Source: Algoriphagus sp. | Lineage (GTDB): Bacteria > Bacteroidota > Bacteroidia > Cytophagales > Cyclobacteriaceae | NCBI GenBank assembly: GCA_023653075.1 | Contig: JAMNXQ010000001.1 | Span: forward strand, 1 to 64,000 | DNA: 64,000 nucleotides | Direction: 5' to 3' | Shown: positions 52,271 through 61,544 of the stretch, piece by piece | How the letters are laid out: the number at the start of each line of letters is the position of its first letter | How positions within the stretch are numbered: the first letter of the stretch is position 1 | The notes under the pieces: model-generated | The model's input: only the letters and a program-made list of their open reading frames with translations | Told to the model about the DNA's origin: nothing | Database searches by the model: none | Translations under genes and position numbers: made by a program

Positions 52271-53374
52271 ATGACGTTTAAGCAGTTTTGGTGGTTTAAT
52301 TCCTTCTTTTTTTTACTCGCTGGTGGAACTCCAGTACTTGGTCAACAAGACAGTCTTTCTAATTCCTCTGAGTTCAAGGGGGTTGTTTCTGGAGTAGTAG
52401 ATTTCTTTTACGGCTATGATTTTAACCAGCCTAAAGGCAAAATGAGACTTCCTTTTCTTTGCAACCACAATCGACACAATCAGGTAGCGCTCAATTTGGG
52501 CTTGATTAAAATTGCAATGACCAAAGGGCAGTTTCGAAGTAATGTTGCTTTACATGCTGGAACCTATTCCGTTGATAATTATGCAGATGAACCAGGAGTC
52601 CTGAAACATGTATTTGAGGCAAATGCAGGGGTTTTGCTTTCGAAAAAAGGTAAGGTGTGGCTAGACGCGGGTGTCTTGCCTTCCCATATTGGATTTGAAA
52701 GTGCGATTTCTACAGAGAATTTGACCTTGACGCGTTCCATTTTAGCCGAAAACACCCCCTATTTTTTGACAGGTGGAAAGGTGAGTTTTCAACCCTCTGA
52801 AAAGTGGTTTTTTTCTGGCTTAATCTTCAATGGTTGGCAACGAATTACGAATGTGGAAGGTAGTACCAAACCCTCTTTTGGCACCCAAGTATCCTATAGG
52901 CCCAGGGAAAGTGTATTTCTTAATTGGAGCACGTTCCTAGGTTCAGATGATCCAGATGCCACGAGAAGACGGCGTTATTTTTCCAATTTGTATGGTCAGT
53001 TTCAAGTAAACGATGCAATGGCATTGACGGTGGGGATAGACATGGGGGTGCAACAGCAAAAGCGGGGAAGTAGTGCGTACAATTCTTGGTTTAGTCCGAT
53101 ACTGATTGGTCAGGTGAAGTGGAATCATCGGATCAAATCAGCTGTACGGGTGGAATATTACCAAGACCGAACAGGTATCCGGGTAAAGAACGAACACCCC
53201 AATGGCTTTGCCACTACGGCAGTATCGGTCAATGTGGATTATAGCCTTTGGAAAGGATTGTTGTGGAGAGTAGAAGCAAGTAATTACCAGAGCAGAGACC
53301 AAGTCTTTTTATATCCCGAGTCACCCACAGCTACCAATTTTTTCCTAATTAGTTCCCTTGCCTATAGATTTTGA
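52271..53374 (+). CDS. Outer-membrane beta-barrel porin-like protein
   Basis: 367 residues with a signal peptide (cleavage near VLGQ). The opening SGVVDFFYGYDFNQPKGKMRLPFLCNHNRHNQVALNLG and repeated strands, down to the terminal aromatic FLISSLAYRF, fit the Bacteroidota 'porin' group (BBP2-like). LDAGVLPSHIGFESA is another family-like segment. The transported solute is unknown. It has its own promoter and no operon partner. Confidence 0.8.
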   Translation: MTFKQFWWFNSFFFLLAGGTPVLGQQDSLSNSSEFKGVVSGVVDFFYGYDFNQPKGKMRLPFLCNHNRHNQVALNLGLIKIAMTKGQFRSNVALHAGTYSVDNYADEPGVLKHVFEANAGVLLSKKGKVWLDAGVLPSHIGFESAISTENLTLTRSILAENTPYFLTGGKVSFQPSEKWFFSGLIFNGWQRITNVEGSTKPSFGTQVSYRPRESVFLNWSTFLGSDDPDATRRRRYFSNLYGQFQVNDAMALTVGIDMGVQQQKRGSSAYNSWFSPILIGQVKWNHRIKSAVRVEYYQDRTGIRVKNEHPNGFATTAVSVNVDYSLWKGLLWRVEASNYQSRDQVFLYPESPTATNFFLISSLAYRF

Positions 53375-53464
53375 AATCTTATTAGATGAAATTTCCAAAT
53401 CCTTATTCCAGTAATGATTGGAGAAATTGAAGGATTGGAATTCATTGATTTATTGGATTGGGTA

Positions 53465-53878
53465 TCAGTGCTTATTCAAAATTTGCTCAATAAAAGTGGA
53501 TAGTGTGAGAATTTGTGTTGAGAAAATTTGAGATAAGGCGAGTAGATCTTTATCACCAGTGATTAAAAAGTCAGCTGTCCCATCTTTGGCTAATGAAAGC
53601 AAAAAATCATCTGCAGGGTCTCTACATAACTTTACTGCGCTTTGCACGTTGACAAGTTCTGATTTTGATTGCAGTTGACCAAGGAAGGAGTTGAGTTGAT
53701 CTATTGGGATGTACTTTCGGAACTTATCTCGCTGACTTACTCGAATCAATTCTTCTACCAGTTCCTCGCTCCATAAAAAAATGAGTTGTTCGTGTTCAAT
53801 AAGACTGGATAATGGGCTATTTCCGCTCCTCAAAAAGTAACTAATCCATAAATTTGTATCAAGGATGACCCTTGTCAT
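53465..53878 (-). CDS. PIN-domain toxin (COG1569 type)
   Basis: 137 residues. Acidic PIN residues: D7 in VILDTNLWI, E42/E43 in EELVEELIRV, D90/D91 in RDPADDFLLSLA, and D109 in LITGDKDLL. This matches the putative toxin PIN family, magnesium-dependent ribonucleases. The start codon lies inside the 3' end of the upstream antitoxin gene with a 20-base overlap, the usual layout for a TA pair. The RNA target is unknown. Confidence 0.9.
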   Translation of the reverse strand: MTRVILDTNLWISYFLRSGNSPLSSLIEHEQLIFLWSEELVEELIRVSQRDKFRKYIPIDQLNSFLGQLQSKSELVNVQSAVKLCRDPADDFLLSLAKDGTADFLITGDKDLLALSQIFSTQILTLSTFIEQILNKH

Positions 53879-54092
53879 GTTGTGTTTTGTAACGTGCCGT
53901 GCGTTCTTCTCCCACTTCCAACATAATTTCTTCTTCGCTTGGAATAACTTCTCCTTTGGGCACTCCTATTTTTTTCAAGACTTCTTTGAAAGGGGAGTCT
54001 GAATTTCGAATGGCAATTAGGTTCTGTGACGCCAAGTCTTCTAGGAGTTTTTTTGCTTTTGGATTTAGGATGTCGATTTGTAAGGTTTCCAT
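53859..54092 (-). CDS. Probable antitoxin partner of the PIN toxin
   Basis: 77 residues from ATG at 54092 (a GTG one codon earlier is possible). The N-terminal TLQIDILNPKAKKLLEDLASQNLIAI resembles small antitoxin-like proteins found before COG1569 PIN toxins. The middle is acidic (IPSEEEIMLEVGEERTARY). A clear AbrB, RHH or Phd fold is not visible, so DNA binding cannot be assigned. The 20-base overlap with the toxin supports the role. Confidence 0.75.
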   Translation of the reverse strand: METLQIDILNPKAKKLLEDLASQNLIAIRNSDSPFKEVLKKIGVPKGEVIPSEEEIMLEVGEERTARYKTQHDKGHP

Positions 54093-54326
54093 CACATCAA
54101 TTTAGTTTTTTTTGTTTAAAAAAGTGGACTAATCTCACCTACATAAAAATGAAGTCTAGGTGTAGGTTTTAACTATGGTTTTACTTTTGTAAACCACTTA
54201 CATTCCATAAACGTGAACTGACTACTAAGGGTTTTCATAAGTCTTGGTCAAGGGGTTGAATCTTTGAAGTTCAAAAACGTGGGCTGTTGACCGTGGACAG
54301 TCGTCTGTGAACTATTCCAAATTCTT
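54093..54326. other. Non-coding region upstream of the toxin/antitoxin pair
   Basis: No gene is seen. It holds the antitoxin promoter region in AT-rich sequence and, at 54293-54308, the word GTGGACAGTCGTCTGT, which matches (15 of 16) the reverse complement of 36194-36209 inside repeat copy A. A related ACGTG..TGAAC word is at about 54206-54217. These look like remains of a dispersed intergenic repeat. Confidence 0.5.
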
Positions 54327-55847
54327 TCAATACATCTTCTCCGTCAACACACTCATTATCGTACGAATCCCTTCTTTGTAATTTCCTAGGCGGAGGTTTT
54401 CGTTCGGACTATGTTGATTGTTGTCCGCATTCACAGTAGGGATGGTAACTGCTGGGATACCCAAGGCATCCACGAATGGGGAAATGGGAATGGAGCCTCC
54501 AGAAATTCGAATCTGAACCGGATCTGATCCAAAGGAACGGTTCATGGCTTTTCTCAGCCATGCGCCGACAGGCGAGTCCATTGGGGTACGGAAAGCCTGG
54601 TAGGAGATGGACGTGCCTACCTTGACGATTTTTGGATAAGTCATCCGTTCTTCATCGGTTGGGTCTTTTTCCGTGATGTAAAATCCTTGCTTGCGGATAT
54701 GGTCTTTGATTAGTTCAAACAAGCGTACAGGATCCGATTCGGGTACTAGTCGCATGTCTAGTTCGGCAACCGCAATGGCTGGAATAATGGTGGTGGCCTG
54801 AGCGCCGGTATAGCCTGCCGATAGCCCCTTGATATTCAAAGAGGGGTAGTTGATGCTCTCCTGGTAGCTCTTTCCTACCTGATCGGTACGGCCTAGGCCA
54901 AGGCGTTTTTTGACAGCGGGTTCGTTGTCTGGTACAGCAGCAAAGATTTTGCGTTCCGCTTCGGTAAAAGTAATCCCATCGTAAAATCCTGGAATCACTA
55001 CGCGGCCAGATTCATCTTTCATCGAAGAAAGTAGCTGTGACATCAGCAGGGCAGGATTGGGGGCATAGTTGCCGTAGTGTCCACTGTGCTGAGGGAGTTT
55101 GGGGCCGTAGGTGGTCAAAAAGAGTTCGGAGATGCCTCGAGCACCATAGCTAAGCGTAGGCAGGTTGGAGGTATGACGTGGTCCATCCATGATGAGCATC
55201 AGGTCAGCTTTGAGCTTTTCCTTGTACTTGACTACGGCTGCCGGAAGACGGGGAGAACCTTGTTCTTCCTCAAAGTCTAGGATAATTTTGACGGAATAAT
55301 CAGGGGAAATCCCTGCTGCAGTGAGTGCATCCCAAGCGGTAATCAACATGGCCAAAGGGCCTTTGTCATCCGAGGTGGATCGGCCAAAAATCCGCCAATC
55401 GGGATTGTATTCGGTTTGTAGCCTTTCCATAGGAAGAGCTTCCCAAGTGCCCGCTGCAGTTTGTGCCTTCAAAACAGGGTGGTAGGCATCCTTCTGATCC
55501 CACTTGCTGATATCCACGGCTTGTCCATCTACGTGAAAGTAGAAAAGGGCTATTTTTTTAGCATTGGGCTGTTTCTTCTCCACCAGTAGGAGTGGAATGC
55601 CTCCCGTTTCCAAGCGCTCCACGGTCCAATTTCGCTTCGAAAAGGCAGCCTCACACCAAGTGATATTCGCGGCGATTTGCTCGGGAAATACTGCGTCATT
55701 GGGCATAGAAACGAGGTCATTCAACAGACGAAGTCCAGATTGCCATTGCTTTTCGGTGAGCGCATCCAACTGCGCTTTATCCAAAGTTTGTGCAGATAGG
55801 CTGATGCCAATCAAAAGAAAAATAAAAGTGAACAAGTAGCTTCTCAT
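54327..55847 (-). CDS. Exported M20-family metallopeptidase (dipeptidase-like)
   Basis: 506 residues with a signal peptide (cleavage near SLSAQ). M20 metal-site motifs: FHVDGQAVD (first His and Asp), GRSTSDDKGPLAM (bridging Asp), LDFEEEQGSP (Glu-Glu pair), and the C-terminal GGSIPISPFVDALG and HSPNENLRLGNY (last His). The dimerisation domain lies between about 230 and 380. The group is CNDP/carboxypeptidase-like M20, cleaving small peptides in the periplasm. The substrate is unknown. Divergent from the metallophosphoesterase gene. Confidence 0.92.
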   Translation of the reverse strand: MRSYLFTFIFLLIGISLSAQTLDKAQLDALTEKQWQSGLRLLNDLVSMPNDAVFPEQIAANITWCEAAFSKRNWTVERLETGGIPLLLVEKKQPNAKKIALFYFHVDGQAVDISKWDQKDAYHPVLKAQTAAGTWEALPMERLQTEYNPDWRIFGRSTSDDKGPLAMLITAWDALTAAGISPDYSVKIILDFEEEQGSPRLPAAVVKYKEKLKADLMLIMDGPRHTSNLPTLSYGARGISELFLTTYGPKLPQHSGHYGNYAPNPALLMSQLLSSMKDESGRVVIPGFYDGITFTEAERKIFAAVPDNEPAVKKRLGLGRTDQVGKSYQESINYPSLNIKGLSAGYTGAQATTIIPAIAVAELDMRLVPESDPVRLFELIKDHIRKQGFYITEKDPTDEERMTYPKIVKVGTSISYQAFRTPMDSPVGAWLRKAMNRSFGSDPVQIRISGGSIPISPFVDALGIPAVTIPTVNADNNQHSPNENLRLGNYKEGIRTIMSVLTEKMY

Positions 55848-56012
55848 GGGAGGATGGTTTTTCGAAAAGTAAGCAAAAGGGATGGCTTCAGCAATCCAGC
55901 CAAGGAAAAGGTACGGAGCAAAAATCCATTCCTTTGAAAAATTAGACTTACAAAGAATTCTTCAAGTAGAGGGGTACTTCGAAAAGTGCAGCTAATGTTG
56001 TATTTTCAAGCC

Positions 56013-56819
56013 ATGCATAGACGCCCTTTTCTCCAGAAGCTCAGTTTGATCAGCACAGGAATCCTTACCCTGCCATTTGCCACTTACGGACAGGTGAACC
56101 TTCTGAAAGCAACTCGACTTAAGTTTATTACTGCTTCGGACGGGCACTGGGGGCAGCCCAACACGGATTTTGAAGGATCGCATCGGCAGCTAATTGAAGC
56201 GATTCATCGGGAAAAAGGATTGGATTTTGTGGTTTTCAATGGGGATTTGATTCACGATACACCTTCTTTTCTACCTGAAGTAAAGACGGTTTACGATCAA
56301 GTTCAATTTCCAACTTTTGCTACTCGAGGCAACCACGATCGGGTGGATGCGGATACATTTCGTCGAATTATGGGGCATTCCACCAATCATTCCTTCGTCC
56401 TGAAGGATCAGTTCGGGGTGATCCTTTTGGATTCCTCCAATGTAGCAGGCGACTACTTGTGTGCGGATTTGAATTACCTGAAAGGAATGTTGGCGACATA
56501 CGAAAAGCTCGAACAGGTGTATGTATTCATCCACATTTCCCAGCAGGATTGGACCCGAAATGGAGTGGCTTGCCAAGAGTTTATGGACTTGATTGCTTCT
56601 TTTCCGAATGTTAAAGCCACCTTCCATGGGCACGATCACGACCTAGATGGCTTGATGGTGTATAAAAAGAGGTCGTTTTTATGGGCGGGGCACTTTGGAG
56701 GATCTTGGGGCAATCCTTTCCCTAGCTACCGGGTATGTGAAGTAGGGGAAGATGGCAAAGCCGTGACCTACCTAAAGACGGTCAAGGAAGGGATGGTTCT
56801 CAGTAGTCACCCCTTATAA
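56013..56819 (+). CDS. Exported calcineurin-like metallophosphoesterase
   Basis: 268 residues from the ATG at 56013, giving a signal peptide (MHRRPFLQKLSLISTGILTLPFATYG; the RRxFLQK pattern allows Tat). Motifs: TASDGHWGQ (Asp and His), VVFNGDLIHD, TRGNHDRVD, HISQQDW and TFHGHDHDLDG. All metal ligands of the calcineurin fold are present. Likely a periplasmic phosphodiesterase or phosphatase of unknown substrate. Start nine codons upstream is possible, but it has no signal. Confidence 0.9.
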   Translation: MHRRPFLQKLSLISTGILTLPFATYGQVNLLKATRLKFITASDGHWGQPNTDFEGSHRQLIEAIHREKGLDFVVFNGDLIHDTPSFLPEVKTVYDQVQFPTFATRGNHDRVDADTFRRIMGHSTNHSFVLKDQFGVILLDSSNVAGDYLCADLNYLKGMLATYEKLEQVYVFIHISQQDWTRNGVACQEFMDLIASFPNVKATFHGHDHDLDGLMVYKKRSFLWAGHFGGSWGNPFPSYRVCEVGEDGKAVTYLKTVKEGMVLSSHPL

Positions 56820-56846
56820 CTGGGTAAATATCGACTAGGGGACCAC

Positions 56847-59800
56847 CTAGTTGATCTGTGCTTCTACCCAGCGTCTTGCATTGACAAAGGCTTCCATCCA
56901 AGGGGTAAATTCATCATTTCGCTCACTTGGATAGTGTGCCCAGTTCCAAGGCTTCAAGCTGCGCTCAATGTGCGGCATGATGGCCAAGTGTCTGCCATCT
57001 TCGGAAGCGATGCCTGCAGTTGAAAAGTCTGATCCATTTGGATTTCCTGGGTAGCTGCTGTAGCTGTACTTCATGGCGAAGTGGTAGCCTTTTTCACCTT
57101 TTGGTAAATTGAATTTTCCTTCCCCGTGTGCCAACCATACACCTAGGCGCTGTCCACTTAGGCTTCCGAGCATCACGGAAGTGTTTTCAGGAACGGTCAC
57201 ATTCACAAAGCAAGATTCAAACTTATGGCTTGCATTGTGACCCATTTTAGGCTTTTCAGCATGATTCGGAGTGATCAATCCCAATTCAATCATCAATTGG
57301 CAGCCATTGCAAACCCCCAGGGAGAGGGTATCCTTTCTTGCATAAAATGCATCCAAAGCTTTCTTCGCTTTGGGATTGTATAAGAAGGCTCCCGCCCAAC
57401 CTTTAGCGGAGCCCAATACGTCCGAATTAGAGAATCCGCCTACGAAGACGATCATTTGAACATCAGTCAAATCTTCTCGACCAGAAATCAGGTCGGTCAT
57501 GTGAATATCTTTGACTTCAAAGCCTGCTAACCAGAGGGAATAAGCCATTTCTCGGTCACCATTCACCCCTTTTTCACGAATAATCGCTGCGGTTGCTTTT
57601 CCTTTTTTGGTACGGAAAGGATCGAGTCCTAGGGTTGCAAATTTCCCTTCCCAACCTATAGCGAAACTGTAGTGCAGGGGTTGATTTTTGTAGTGGGTAA
57701 ATCGCTCGAGTGCTAACTTTTCTCCGCTTTGCTTTTTATCAAGTAAGTAAGAGGAACGGAACCAAAGATCTCTCCATTCGGAGATTAGCAAGGATTGGGA
57801 AGCAAGTTCAATTTTTCCGTTTAGCGTAACTGTTCCAAGCGATTTAAATTCGATCTGAGCAGCTGCAAGGAGTTTTTCCACTTCTCCATTTGCTTCTACT
57901 TGAATGAGGATACCTGGATTTTCGGAGAACAAGGCTTTCACCAAGTCCTTCTCATCTAGTTGGGTGACATCCACTTGTATGCCTGCGGATTGGCTTGGGA
58001 AACACATTTCCAAAAGCGCGGTCAGCATACCTCCAGAAGAAATATCGTGTCCAGCAAGAATTAAACCTTGAGAGATGAGTTGCTGAACGGTTTCAAAAGC
58101 TTTTGCAAAATAGGCTGCATCGACAACCGTAGGTGGTTGGTGGCCAATTTTATTGAGGGTTTGGTAGAGCGATGAACCTGCGAGTTTGGCGGCATCCTTT
58201 GAAAAGTCGAGGTATAGGACCTGGGTGCCAGCTTGTGGAATTAGGGCGGTTTTGACCGTTTTGGTAATGTCTTCACATTCGCCAATGGCTGAAATGATCA
58301 CTGTTCCTGGGGAGTAAACCACTTTACCTCCAGGATACTTTTGTGTCATGGAAAGGGAGTCTTTACCCGTCGGGATGTTGACGCCCAAGGCAATGGCAAA
58401 CTCGGAAACTTCCTGCACTGCACGGTAGAGGCGATCGTTTTCGCCTTTGTTTTTTGCAGGCCACATCCAGTTGGCAGAAAGGGAGATTCCCTTCAATCCA
58501 TCTGTGATGGGCGCAAAAATCAAGTTGGTCAGTGCTTCGGCGATGGCTAAGCGGCTTCCAGCCTCGGGGCTAGCCAAGGCGGCTACAGGAGCATGTCCGA
58601 TGGAGGTAGCAATTCCTTTTTGACCTGTGAAGTCCAACGCCATGACGCCCACATTGTTGAGTGGCAATTGGATTTCACCTACGGTCTGTTGAGTAGCTAC
58701 ACGACCTGTTACGGAGCGGTCTACCTTGTTGGTTAACCAATCCTTGCAAGCCACTGCTTCGAGTTGAAGCACCTCTTTGAGGTAGGGGATTAGTAGTTCT
58801 TGGCTGTAATCCGCTTCGATGAAGGTTGATCTTGGATGGCTTACATCTTCTAAGATTGTTTTTGGGGAAGAGCCAAAAAGGTAACTCAAATTCCAATCTA
58901 CTGGCTTCTCTCCAGTTGTCTGATTTTCAAACTTAAAGTGCATGTCTCCTGTAGTCTCGCCCACTACATAGAAAGGGGCACGCTCGCGCTCGGAGAGTTG
59001 TTGCAATAGAGGGAGGTCTTTTTTTCCTACCACCAATCCCATGCGTTCCTGGGACTCATTGCCAATGATTTCCTTCGCAGATAGGGTAGGGTCTCCTACG
59101 GGGAGTTGATGGATGTGAATGGTGCCACCTGTACTTTCGACCAATTCAGAGAGGCAATTGAGGTGTCCACCTGCGCCATGATCGTGAATGGAGACAATGG
59201 GGTTGTTTTCGCTTTCCGCCATGGCTCGAATCACGTTGGATACGCGCTTTTGCATCTCCGGGTTAGAGCGCTGGATGGCATTCAGTTCGATGGCATTGGA
59301 TAGTTCCCCGGTATTTAAGGAAGATACTGCAGATCCTCCCATACCGATGCGGTAGTTGTCCCCTCCCATGATGACGATCTGATCTCCGGCTTTAGGTTCC
59401 GCTTTCTTGGTGTACTTGGCATTGGTAAATCCCACACCTCCTGCAAGCATGATGACCTTGTCGAATCCGTGCTGCTTCTCGTTTTCTTCGTGTTCGAAAG
59501 TGAGTACCGATCCAGCGATGAGGGGTTGACCAAACTTGTTTCCAAAGTCAGAGGCTCCATTGGAGGCCTTGATCAGGATGTCCATGGGGCTTTGATAAAG
59601 CCATGGTCGTGCAGGAAGGGTTTTTTCCCAGCTTCGTCCTGCTTCTGACCTCGCGTAGGAGGTCATGTACACTGCTGTACCTGCGAGCGGGATGGAGGCG
59701 GTACCCCCTGCTAGGCGGTCGCGGATTTCCCCACCGGCACCAGTAGCGGCCCCGTTGAAGGGTTCCACAGTGGTAGGGAAGTTGTGCGTCTCTGCCTTGA

Positions 59801-60527
59801 GTGAAAGCACTGTATCGATTTGTCGGGGCTCAAAAAAATCAGCTTGGTACTGGGTTTTTGGGGCAAATTGTTGGACCGATGGACCTTTGACAAATGCCAC
59901 ATTGTCTTTGTAGGCGGAGGCGATACGATTTGGGTGACGCTTGGAGGTTTCCTTAATCATTTGAAAAAGGGTCATCGGCTTTTCTACCCCATCAATGATA
60001 AACGTACCGTTGAAGATTTTGTGACGGCAGTGCTCGGAGTTGACTTGAGAAAATCCAAACACTTCTGAATCCGTCAATGGGCGATTCAGTTGGGAGGATA
60101 CCTGATTGAGGTAATCCACTTCTTCTTGACTTAGGGCTAGGCCTTCTGAGGCATTGTACGCGGCGATGTCCGTGATCGACTGAATGGGTTCAGGCTGGAG
60201 TTGGATGGTAAAAATTTCTTGATTTAGTCCTTCATACGCCTTTTGGAGCATGGGATCGATCGCTTCCCCCGGTTGTAGTGGGGTAAATTCTTCAATGCGT
60301 TGAATCCCCTGAATCCCCATGTTACCCGTGATTTCTACTGCGTTGGTTGACCAAGGGCTGATCATTTCTTTGCGTGGGCCAGCATAGTTACCAGTTACTT
60401 TGTCTTCTGGTAGGGGTTTGGCTTCGCCAAAAAGCCAGGCGAGTTTTAGGATGTCTTCTGAGGGGAGAGGTTGTGGGGTTTGAACTCCGTAAATGAGTTT
60501 TTGAGGGGATTCAAAGAAGAAAATCAT
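56847..60527 (-). CDS. purL: Phosphoribosylformylglycinamidine synthase, large single-chain form
   Basis: 1226 residues, the long PurL of gammaproteobacteria and Bacteroidota which combines synthase and glutaminase. N-terminal domain to about 180, then the FGAM synthase domain with VNSEHCRHKIFNG, AETHNFPTTVEPFNGAATGAGGEIRD, DHGAGGHLNCLSELVE and GKDSLSMTQKYPGG. The C-terminal class I glutaminase has VFVGGFSNSDVLGSAKGWAG, catalytic Cys in LGVCNGCQLMIELGLI, and His/Glu in MPHIERSLKPWNW. It makes FGAM from FGAR, glutamine and ATP in purine synthesis. Full length and intact. Confidence 0.96.
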   Translation of the reverse strand: MIFFFESPQKLIYGVQTPQPLPSEDILKLAWLFGEAKPLPEDKVTGNYAGPRKEMISPWSTNAVEITGNMGIQGIQRIEEFTPLQPGEAIDPMLQKAYEGLNQEIFTIQLQPEPIQSITDIAAYNASEGLALSQEEVDYLNQVSSQLNRPLTDSEVFGFSQVNSEHCRHKIFNGTFIIDGVEKPMTLFQMIKETSKRHPNRIASAYKDNVAFVKGPSVQQFAPKTQYQADFFEPRQIDTVLSLKAETHNFPTTVEPFNGAATGAGGEIRDRLAGGTASIPLAGTAVYMTSYARSEAGRSWEKTLPARPWLYQSPMDILIKASNGASDFGNKFGQPLIAGSVLTFEHEENEKQHGFDKVIMLAGGVGFTNAKYTKKAEPKAGDQIVIMGGDNYRIGMGGSAVSSLNTGELSNAIELNAIQRSNPEMQKRVSNVIRAMAESENNPIVSIHDHGAGGHLNCLSELVESTGGTIHIHQLPVGDPTLSAKEIIGNESQERMGLVVGKKDLPLLQQLSERERAPFYVVGETTGDMHFKFENQTTGEKPVDWNLSYLFGSSPKTILEDVSHPRSTFIEADYSQELLIPYLKEVLQLEAVACKDWLTNKVDRSVTGRVATQQTVGEIQLPLNNVGVMALDFTGQKGIATSIGHAPVAALASPEAGSRLAIAEALTNLIFAPITDGLKGISLSANWMWPAKNKGENDRLYRAVQEVSEFAIALGVNIPTGKDSLSMTQKYPGGKVVYSPGTVIISAIGECEDITKTVKTALIPQAGTQVLYLDFSKDAAKLAGSSLYQTLNKIGHQPPTVVDAAYFAKAFETVQQLISQGLILAGHDISSGGMLTALLEMCFPSQSAGIQVDVTQLDEKDLVKALFSENPGILIQVEANGEVEKLLAAAQIEFKSLGTVTLNGKIELASQSLLISEWRDLWFRSSYLLDKKQSGEKLALERFTHYKNQPLHYSFAIGWEGKFATLGLDPFRTKKGKATAAIIREKGVNGDREMAYSLWLAGFEVKDIHMTDLISGREDLTDVQMIVFVGGFSNSDVLGSAKGWAGAFLYNPKAKKALDAFYARKDTLSLGVCNGCQLMIELGLITPNHAEKPKMGHNASHKFESCFVNVTVPENTSVMLGSLSGQRLGVWLAHGEGKFNLPKGEKGYHFAMKYSYSSYPGNPNGSDFSTAGIASEDGRHLAIMPHIERSLKPWNWAHYPSERNDEFTPWMEAFVNARRWVEAQIN

Positions 60528-60546
60528 GTCCTAGGGAGGTAAGGTA

Positions 60547-60554
60547 CAAAAGTA
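60547..60554 (-). promoter_or_regulatory. Predicted -7 box of purL
   Basis: TACTTTTG on the minus strand (60554-60547) matches TAnnTTTG exactly, 20 bases before the purL ATG. No TTG box at the usual spacing is convincing. Confidence 0.35.
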
Positions 60555-60861
60555 AGCATTTGGGTTTTAGAATCTGAAAACTTGAAGGGAAGATTTCGGG
60601 GTTAAGCTTTTTTTTTTTAGAAATGGGGGACGGTTTTTTTATCGATTTTAAGAGCGTTCGATGGGGTCTTAAAAAAGTAGGGATTGCGGAATTAATCCAC
60701 TCAAAAAAAGGTTTGGTTTGAGCTTAATTAAGGGAGTAATTATTCGTTTAAAATTAGTAAAAACAAAAAATAATTTTAAAAAAATAACAAATACAAAATA
60801 ATAGAAATTTAATTGAATTAATAGGCAATTTTTTAAGTGATTTATTTTTAAATAAAACTTT

Positions 60862-60889
60862 GGAAACTTTAAACAAATTGAAAGTTTCC
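60862..60889. promoter_or_regulatory. Candidate TetR operator
   Basis: GGAAACTTT (60862-60870) and AAAGTTTCC (60881-60889) are perfect 9-bp inverted repeats 10 bases apart, spanning 28 bp. They lie directly upstream of the predicted -7 box of tetR, so binding would block transcription. A 28-bp operator with this symmetry resembles the QacR type. Confidence 0.6.
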
Positions 60890-60890
60890 G

Positions 60891-60898
60891 TAGTTTTG
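60891..60898 (+). promoter_or_regulatory. Predicted -7 box of the tetR efflux operon
   Basis: TAGTTTTG matches TAnnTTTG exactly, 26 bases before the tetR start. A TTTA at 60868-60871, inside the inverted repeat, is at suitable -33 spacing. Confidence 0.5.
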
Positions 60899-60923
60899 TA
60901 CCCAAGTTAAAAAAGTAAAACTA

Positions 60924-61532
60924 GTGGAGACAAGGCAGCGTATTTTGGAAATCGCAATGGCGCAGTTTGCTCGTTTTGGTGTGCGTACCATCACCATGGA
61001 AGATTTGGCTAGGCAGGCGGGCCTTTCTAAAAAAACCATTTACCAAGAATTTGAAGATAAAAAGGACTTGGTAAAGGCGGTATTTGCAGCGATTCTAGAA
61101 CAGGATCGGAAGCGCCTTGCCTTTATTTTGGAGCAGGGAGATGGGGTGATTGAGCACTTGGTGCAAACTTCCAAGATGATGCGGGAGCGGCTTACTTCTA
61201 TCAATCCTTTGGTGATCCTAGAGGTACAAAAATATTTTCCAGAAGCCTGGAATTTGTTTGAATCCTTTAAACAAGAGACCATACAACAAGACTTAATCAA
61301 GGTTTTGGAGCGTGGAAAGGAACTTGGGTATTTCCGACCTGAAATTGATTCTAGGGTATTGGCACGTGTTCGATTGACCCAGATTACTACAGCTTTCGAT
61401 CCCCAAAATTTTGCTGAGCCAGACTACAACTTGGTGGAGGACCAAATGATCATCTTGGACCACTTCCTACATGGAATATTTACTGAAAAAGGGCGTCAGG
61501 CGTATTTGACACAGAAAGATATATTGAATTAA
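60924..61532 (+). CDS. TetR/AcrR family regulator
   Basis: 202 residues from GTG at 60924. N-terminal HTH (about 5-50): TRQRILEIAMAQFARFGVRTITMEDLARQAGLSKKTIYQEFEDKKDLV. The rest is helical ligand-binding domain. It lies just before a TolC-like gene and an RND adaptor gene, with the stop 12 bases before the TolC start. It probably represses the efflux operon by binding the inverted repeat in front of its own gene. Confidence 0.92.
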   Translation: METRQRILEIAMAQFARFGVRTITMEDLARQAGLSKKTIYQEFEDKKDLVKAVFAAILEQDRKRLAFILEQGDGVIEHLVQTSKMMRERLTSINPLVILEVQKYFPEAWNLFESFKQETIQQDLIKVLERGKELGYFRPEIDSRVLARVRLTQITTAFDPQNFAEPDYNLVEDQMIILDHFLHGIFTEKGRQAYLTQKDILN

Positions 61533-61544
61533 ACCAACTAGTAA

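Larger units (their letters stand above)
60528..60923. other. AT-rich non-coding region between purL and tetR
   Basis: About 400 bases with no credible gene; long A and T runs dominate from 60611 to 60870. It contains a minus-strand TACTTTTG (60554-60547), a likely -7 box of purL, and near its right end the tetR promoter and operator. Confidence 0.6.

Noticed and set aside
60669-60905. Minus-strand 78-codon frame in the AT-rich gap
   Set aside because: Its composition (Phe/Leu/Lys/Asn) follows from the A/T runs, and it crosses the tetR operator and promoter.
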